DNA of 60,524 nt. Source: CAJBLF01 sp964424505. GTDB taxonomy: Bacteria; Patescibacteriota; Gracilibacteria; Absconditabacterales; Absconditicoccaceae. The stretch covers positions 1 to 60,524 of the forward strand of contig CAYRIQ010000002.1 in NCBI GenBank assembly GCA_964424505.1, in the 5' to 3' direction. Of this stretch, positions 55,880 through 60,524 are shown piece by piece. The notes under the pieces were generated by a model. It saw nothing but the letters and a program-made list of their open reading frames with translations. It was not told where the DNA came from and did no database searches. A program made the translations under genes and the position numbers. Within the stretch, counting starts at the first letter, position 1. Every line of letters begins with the position of its first letter.

Positions 55880-56533
55880 CTAGTTTTTTCCTTCTCGTTC
55901 TTGTAAAAATTCTTCCAAAAAGTTTTTGACGTAGTTGTGTCTATGCTCTGCTAGTTGTTTAGCTGTTTTTGTGTTCATTTTCTCTTTGATGAGTAACATT
56001 TTTTCATAAAAATGATTGATTGATGGTCATTTATTGTTTCTATATTCTTCTTTGGTCATATGTAAATTTGGTTGTATCCCAGGATTGTATATCTCTCTAT
56101 TTTGGCTTCATCCGTAATTAAATGTTCTCGCAATACCTATAGCTCACAAGCTATCCAATCTGTCTGCATCTTGTACAACTTCAAGTTCTGGAGAAAAAAA
56201 CTTTTGTTCAAAATTTCCACCTCCAAACGATATATTACTAATAATTTGTTGTACATGTACTATTATGCTTTCTTCTACTTGTAACGATTCTAAAAATTCT
56301 TTTGCTACTCTTGGCCCAACGGAATCATCTCCATGGTGAAATTTTGCATCAGCTATATCGTGCAAAAGTGCTCATAGCTCTACTATCAATATATCTACTT
56401 TTTCTGTTTGTGCTATATGTTTTGCCATATTCCAAACTCTATAAATGTGCCATCGATCATGTCCTCATTCTGCATCTGCTAAAGTTTCTTTTACAAATTC
56501 AATGGTTTTTGTAATAATTTCTTGATTTTCCAT
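55880..56533 (-). CDS. HD-domain phosphohydrolase
   Basis: 217 residues from ATG 56533 to TAG 55880-55882. HD-domain metal ligands are present: HDRWHIYRVWNMAKHIA, LLHDIADAKFHHGDD and the distal VQDADRLDSLGAIG, with IARTFNYGG typical of the YedJ-like branch. Several glycines (AEGGHD, ELGALLHD, SLGAIG) use TGA. Members hydrolyse phosphate esters or nucleotides, but the substrate is not readable. A TATAAT box lies 10 bases before the start. Confidence 0.88.
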
Positions 56534-56543
56534 GAGTTTTACA

Positions 56544-56549
56544 ATTATA
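56544..56549 (-). promoter_or_regulatory. -10 element directly before the HD gene
   Basis: TATAAT on the minus strand lies 10 bases before the ATG at 56533. Confidence 0.4.
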
Positions 56550-56579
56550 AGAGTAAAAAAATTGAGTGGTATTTTTAGC

Positions 56580-57143
56580 TTATCCATTGATAATCATCAC
56601 TCCGTCGTCAGGGTCTAATTGAAGAATTTTATAATTGATTTGCTTTTTCTCTAAATATTCGTATAATGATGTCAACTTGTTATGATATTTGATCACGTCA
56701 TCTATGACAATAACTGTGTGTGGTGAACTTATTTTCTCAATAATTTCCATATATTCACCATATTGGTTCTTTTGGCCATCGATAAATATAAAGTCCGTAG
56801 ACGCTTGTCTTTTGGCCGATCATGTTTGCATCAATTTTTTGATAGGAGCGTAGCGAATATCAAATGGATAACTGATGCTATTGTAACAATGTACCTGTTT
56901 GCTATTTTGTAAACCCTCTTGATATGCGGGATATGAAATCTCAAATGAAACAATCTTCCCTCCCCATGTATCGAGTAATTGTCCCATATATATACTACTA
57001 TATCCCACAGCACCTCAAATTTCTACACATATCTTTGGTTTGTATTTCCTCAATAGTTTTGACAAAAACTTTTCTGTAGCCAAACTTATGATAGGAATTC
57101 TTCTGCTCTCGCAGGACTTTCTTAGCTCTTTTAGACTTCCCAT
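56580..57143 (-). CDS. SAM-dependent O-methyltransferase-like protein
   Basis: 187 residues from ATG 57143 to TAA 56580-56582. A helical start (LKELRKSCESRRIPIIS) leads to the SAM-binding motif CVEIGGAVGYSSIYMGQL, whose first glycine is TGA. Next come GGKIVSFEIS, STDFIFIDGQKNQYGEYME and VIVIDDVI, the pattern of the YrrM/TrmR O-methyltransferase family. TrmR methylates carboxymethoxyuridine 34 of tRNAs, other members act on small molecules. The exact substrate is unknown. It lies upstream of and close to the HD gene on the same strand. Confidence 0.82.
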
Positions 57144-57282
57144 TTTATTTACTTTATTACTTAAAAAAACATTTAACTCTGTAATGAGCTCGCTCTGCTC
57201 GCGTACTACATCGTAATGTGCTACGCGTAATGATGCATTACAATATATTACGATTAATTACATTTTATTATTAATAATTATT
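57144..57282. other. Divergent intergenic region with a GC-rich patch of inverted repeats
   Basis: Between about 57180 and 57245 the sequence is much richer in GC than its flanks. It holds short inverted repeats (GTAATG-ATG-CATTAC; GCGTA with TACGC). The rest is AT-rich and must contain the promoters of the two divergent genes. Confidence 0.5.
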
Positions 57283-59373
57283 ATGAACGAAACAAAAACA
57301 CCCTTATTACCATGACAAAAACCCATTATGCCAAGACCGTTTTCACAAAAACCAATTGTCACTCAATCACCAAAACCTGTACAACTTGTACAACCAGCTG
57401 TAGTTAAGCCTGTTATTTTGCCAACTACTTGATCAGTTGCACCTATGCAATGAAATCTCTCTATTGATTTTACCAAGAAAAACAATGTAAAAACTCCCTA
57501 TAGAGGCAAAAAGCCAAATCATCCTGCAGGACCCAAAATGACTTCAGAAGCTTTTCTTCGTCATAGAGTTTCTCCTATCAAATCTCTTGTTGATGATCCT
57601 AAAAAACTTATCAAAAAAGATGAGATTCCTGTCAGAATCATCCCTCTTTGAGGGCTTAATCAGATAGGTATAAACATGACTTTAATCGAATATAAACATG
57701 ATATAATTATTGTAGATGCAGGTATTGAATTCGCTTCTGTAGAAATGCATTGAGTCGACTATATTATTCCAGATATTAGTTATCTTGTCAAAAATAAAAA
57801 AAATATTAGAGGAATTTTGATTACTCATGGACATTTGGATCATATTTGAGCACTCAAACATATCCTCAAAGATCTCGATTTCCCTATTGTATATACTACA
57901 CCTTTGGCTTTGGGACTTATTAGAAAATCTCTTGATGATAAAGACAATAAACAACTTAAATATAAAATTGTAGATCCTGATATGGATATTATTAAGCTTG
58001 GTTGTTTTACTGTTGAGATTTTTAGAGTAAATCATAGCATCCCAGAGTCTTTGTGATATTCTATTTATACTCCTAAGGGCATGATTGTCCATGCAGGAGA
58101 TTACAAAATTGATCATACGCCTTCTATTGATAAGCCTGCTGATATAGGTAAAATTTCAAGAATTGGTCAAGAGGGCGTGAGGGTATTTCTTTGAGAAAGT
58201 ACTAATGCTACTAGGTCATGACACTCTGTTTCAGAAAAAGTTATTTGAGATAATTTGGATGGTATTATTAGAGATTGTAAAACAAGGATGATTATCTCTA
58301 CTTTTGCTTCTAATATATGAAGACTTATCCAAATCATTGAAGCAGCAGTTAAGTACAATAGAGTAGTCTTTCTTGCAGGAAGATCTATGATAAATAATGT
58401 CAAACTTTGTCAAGAACTTGGCTATATTAGAGTCCCTGATCATATGATAAGACCTGTTAACCCAGATATTCAACAAATGCCAGATCAACGTGTGCTTGTA
58501 TTGTGTACTTGATCTCAAGGTGAAGAATTTAGTGCTCTTATGAGGATGTCTAGTAAAACGTATAAAGATTTTGAGCTTAAACCAGCTGATGCTGTGCTTT
58601 TGTCTAGTCATACTATTCCTTGAAATGAAAAAGCAGTTATTGGTATGATCAATGATTTAGTGGCTATTGGTGTACAACTTATTGATGATCATTCTCTCGA
58701 TGTGCATTCATCTGGTCATGGATATCAAGAAGATATCAAAATGATGCTTGCTATGCTCAAACCAGAATATTATGTCCCTGTCCATGGAGAACCATTTATG
58801 AGACATGCTAATAAAAATATTGGACTTTCTATGAATATTCAAGAACAAAATATTCTTTTGCTTACCAATGGTCAAGCAGTAGAAATGTATGACAATATCC
58901 TTATGGTTGGAGATAAAAAACTTAAATTAGATACTATTATGATTGATGGAAAAGGTCAAGGACATCTCTCTGGCGAATATGTCATGAAAGCTCGTGGTAT
59001 TATGGCAGAAAATGGAATTGTTTCTTTGATTTTCAAGATTGATACTAAAAGCAATGAACTCGTAGGAAATATCCAGATTGAATCTAGAGGTTTTGTCTAT
59101 TCTAGTGAGGTGAAGACTATCCATACTCAGATTGTAGAATTTGCTAGAGCAAAATATAATGAACATCAAAAAAAACGTATGGATATAAAAGATAATCTTA
59201 AGCAAATAAAAGAGGATCTCGGTGATTTTATAGAAAAAATAATCGGAAGAGTCCCTATGTTGCTGCCAATGTATGTATATATTAATAGAGAAGCACAAAA
59301 TGCTTCAAATGATGTCACTCCAGATGAAGCAGTGGTTGGTATGACTTTGGATGAACAAGGATATGATGACTAA
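57283..59373 (+). CDS. rnj: Ribonuclease J
   Basis: 696 residues from ATG 57283 to TAA at 59373. The first 110 residues are a Pro/Gln/Lys-rich extension (QKPIMPRPFSQKP) beyond the usual length. Then PVRIIPLGGLNQIGIN and GVDYIIPDISYL, metal motif LITHGHLDHIGALKHIL (glycine from TGA), VNHSIPESLGYSI, VHAGDYKID, GESTNATRSGHS and DVHSSGHGYQEDIKMM, PVHGEPFMRHA. A C-terminal domain (GRVPMLLPMYVYI) is present. RNase J has 5'-exo- and endonuclease activity in mRNA turnover and rRNA maturation. The enzyme looks complete. Confidence 0.95.
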
Positions 59374-59473
59374 ATAACCATGATAATTACTACGTATACA
59401 TCTTAAATTGCAATATCATCGTATATCTATATATTCCTTATTATATGTGCTTTTTACTTTCTTATTCTTTTTT

Positions 59474-60463
59474 ATGAGAAATAATTATAACCATACTTTG
59501 ACGTGGTCGACAACTAGGATTACGGTTTTGGAATATTGTAACAAAAAATATTACCTCAACTATTATCCTTTTTCTCTGAGAAATCTTAATGAAGAAGTAT
59601 GGCTTACAACACTTTTGCTCAAAAATTTAAAAAGTATTGATATGCGAGTAGGAGAAAAAACACATCATTTATTGTCTGATTATTTGAGAGCGTTGAAGAA
59701 ATGACCAGTCACTAATGAGGAAATTCTATTGTTTAAAGATGCTATTGTCTCTGAAATGAAAACAGAATTTGAAATATCTAAACTTAGAGATTATACTTCG
59801 TATGATAGAGATCAAAAATTTGGACTTTCAGAACATTATTACGGAGAAGATGTAGATCAAAAATTTGAGGATGCTATCAAAAAGGTGCTTCATAATCTTG
59901 ATGTTTTTTTGGAAAGTGATTGGAATCAAAAAGCACAACATTATTTCAAAACAGCTAAAACGATTTATGTGGAAAATCCGAGAGAAAAAGATTTTGATGG
60001 TATGAAAGTAGATTTACGTGCTATCCCCGAATTGAAATGAGTAAATGTCATGGCGGCTCCAGATTTTGGCGTAGTTTTTTCTGATAATAAATATCTTATT
60101 ATTGATCGAAAAACTGGACAAGAAAAAATGGATACTGACGGTATTTCTGATCAGCTCAAAATCTACGCATTGAAACTCCTTTTGAAATCCAATATCGATA
60201 TCGAAAAAGTAGAAATAGAAGCATATGAGGTGTATCTTCCAAGTCTTCATCAGATTGGTGGAAAAATAGAAAAAGCAGATATTGATTATATTGTCCAGAA
60301 ATTAAAAGAAGATGTAGAATTTCAAAAACAATTCCTTGTAGATAATGATATCATTAAGAATCAGCCACTATCTCCAGACCACTTCCCAAGAACTAATAGC
60401 GCAAAAAAATGTGCGAGCTGTACTTTTAGGAAAGTGTGTGAAGACCTAAAGAATTTTGAATAA
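59474..60463 (+). CDS. RecB-family PD-(D/E)XK nuclease with Cas4-like cysteine cluster
   Basis: 329 residues from ATG 59474 to TAA at 60463. The N-terminus WSTTRITVLEYCNKKYYLNY is the typical opening of PF12705-type nucleases, with the first iron-sulphur cysteine. The catalytic core is near residue 200 (PDFGVVFSDNKYLIIDRKTG), with DQLKIYALKLL after it. The three remaining cysteines are CASCTFRKVC at the end. This arrangement (Cys near the start, C-x2-C-x5-C at the end) is shared by Cas4 and AddB-like nucleases, which trim DNA ends in repair. No helicase or CRISPR genes adjoin it. It follows RNase J on the same strand. Confidence 0.85.
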
Positions 60464-60524
60464 AAATCAAAATTCAACTAACAGTGAATAACTAATAGTG
60501 AACAGTGAATGAATTTGTATTAAT
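60464..60524. other. Window-end spacer with short near-repeats
   Basis: Contains three copies of AGTGAA-type words (aacagtgaata, aatagtgaa, aacagtgaatga) in about 35 bases. No gene is visible before the window ends. Confidence 0.4.

Overview
Organism and genetic code. The window is very AT-rich, and nearly every gene is readable only if TGA is a sense codon for glycine, with TAA and TAG as the stops. TGA sits exactly where glycine is invariant in well-known motifs. Examples are the PIF1 helicase motif APTGVAAL, the tyrosine recombinase block KKGADIRAVQTLLGH, the RNase J motif HGHLDHIGA, a beta-CASP nuclease HAHIDHCG, the RluA-family HTGRMHQIR, the ComF motif GYNQS, the M15 peptidase motif SEHQAGLAVD and a lipoprotein lipobox FAGC. 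This is translation table 25, known from Absconditabacteria (SR1) and Gracilibacteria (BD1-5). I cannot decide between the two lineages from this window. A run of ten Ns at 8041-8050 shows that it is a scaffold from a draft or metagenome assembly. Genes below were built by joining reading-frame pieces across TGA codons.

Layout. 1-2450: edge of an AbiEi-like gene, an interrupted FISUMP-like gene and small hypotheticals. 2446-8699 (+): four secreted or membrane-anchored proteins in tandem (a TPR-like protein and three with signal peptides, the last Cys-rich). 8709-12709 (-): a Xer-type recombinase, a Pro/Glu-rich single-pass membrane protein, ComF and a conserved candidate-phylum protein. 12859-16146: small membrane proteins, a surface protein with a GP-x-EN tail, and TilS. 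16214-23159 (+): YceD, a CAP-domain protein, a PIF1 helicase fused to a WYL-like domain, a Cys-rich lipoprotein, tRNA-His, an RluA-family pseudouridine synthase and a GerMN protein next to a shorter paralogue. 23351-28507 (+): one 1718-residue cytoplasmic protein with no recognised family. 28647-34390 (+): a frameshifted thymidylate kinase, a VanY-like peptidase, tRNA-Val, GrpE, tRNA-Leu (-), a YqeY-like protein, a type IV secretion pilin-like protein, a beta-lactamase-fold fragment and a DsbA-like protein next to a shorter paralogue. 34444-37275 (-): a valyl-tRNA synthetase-like protein that has lost its catalytic signatures. 37326-41522 (-): a second GP-x-EN surface protein, a beta-CASP nuclease and a pilin-like protein. 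41557-55743 (-): a small secreted protein preceded by a single 4425-codon ORF for a giant secreted protein. 55880-60463: HD phosphohydrolase, O-methyltransferase, RNase J and a RecB-family nuclease with a Cas4-like cysteine cluster.

How the genes work together. Housekeeping functions are RNA processing (RNase J, a second beta-CASP enzyme, TilS, RluA-type, YceD), protein quality (GrpE, YqeY-like) and DNA repair (PIF1, Xer, RecB-like). The larger share of sequence encodes cell-surface or exported proteins: giant adhesin-like protein, pilin-like proteins, Cys-rich proteins with a DsbA-like thiol oxidoreductase, CAP, VanY and GP-x-EN-tailed proteins. This fits a small host-attached or predatory cell, but lifestyle is inferred from known relatives, not seen here.

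Most notable. The 4425-residue ORF, the catalytically stripped ValS-like protein, the 1718-residue unknown protein, two places where a membrane-anchor module occurs both alone and fused to a domain, and broken partial copies beside all three tRNA genes.
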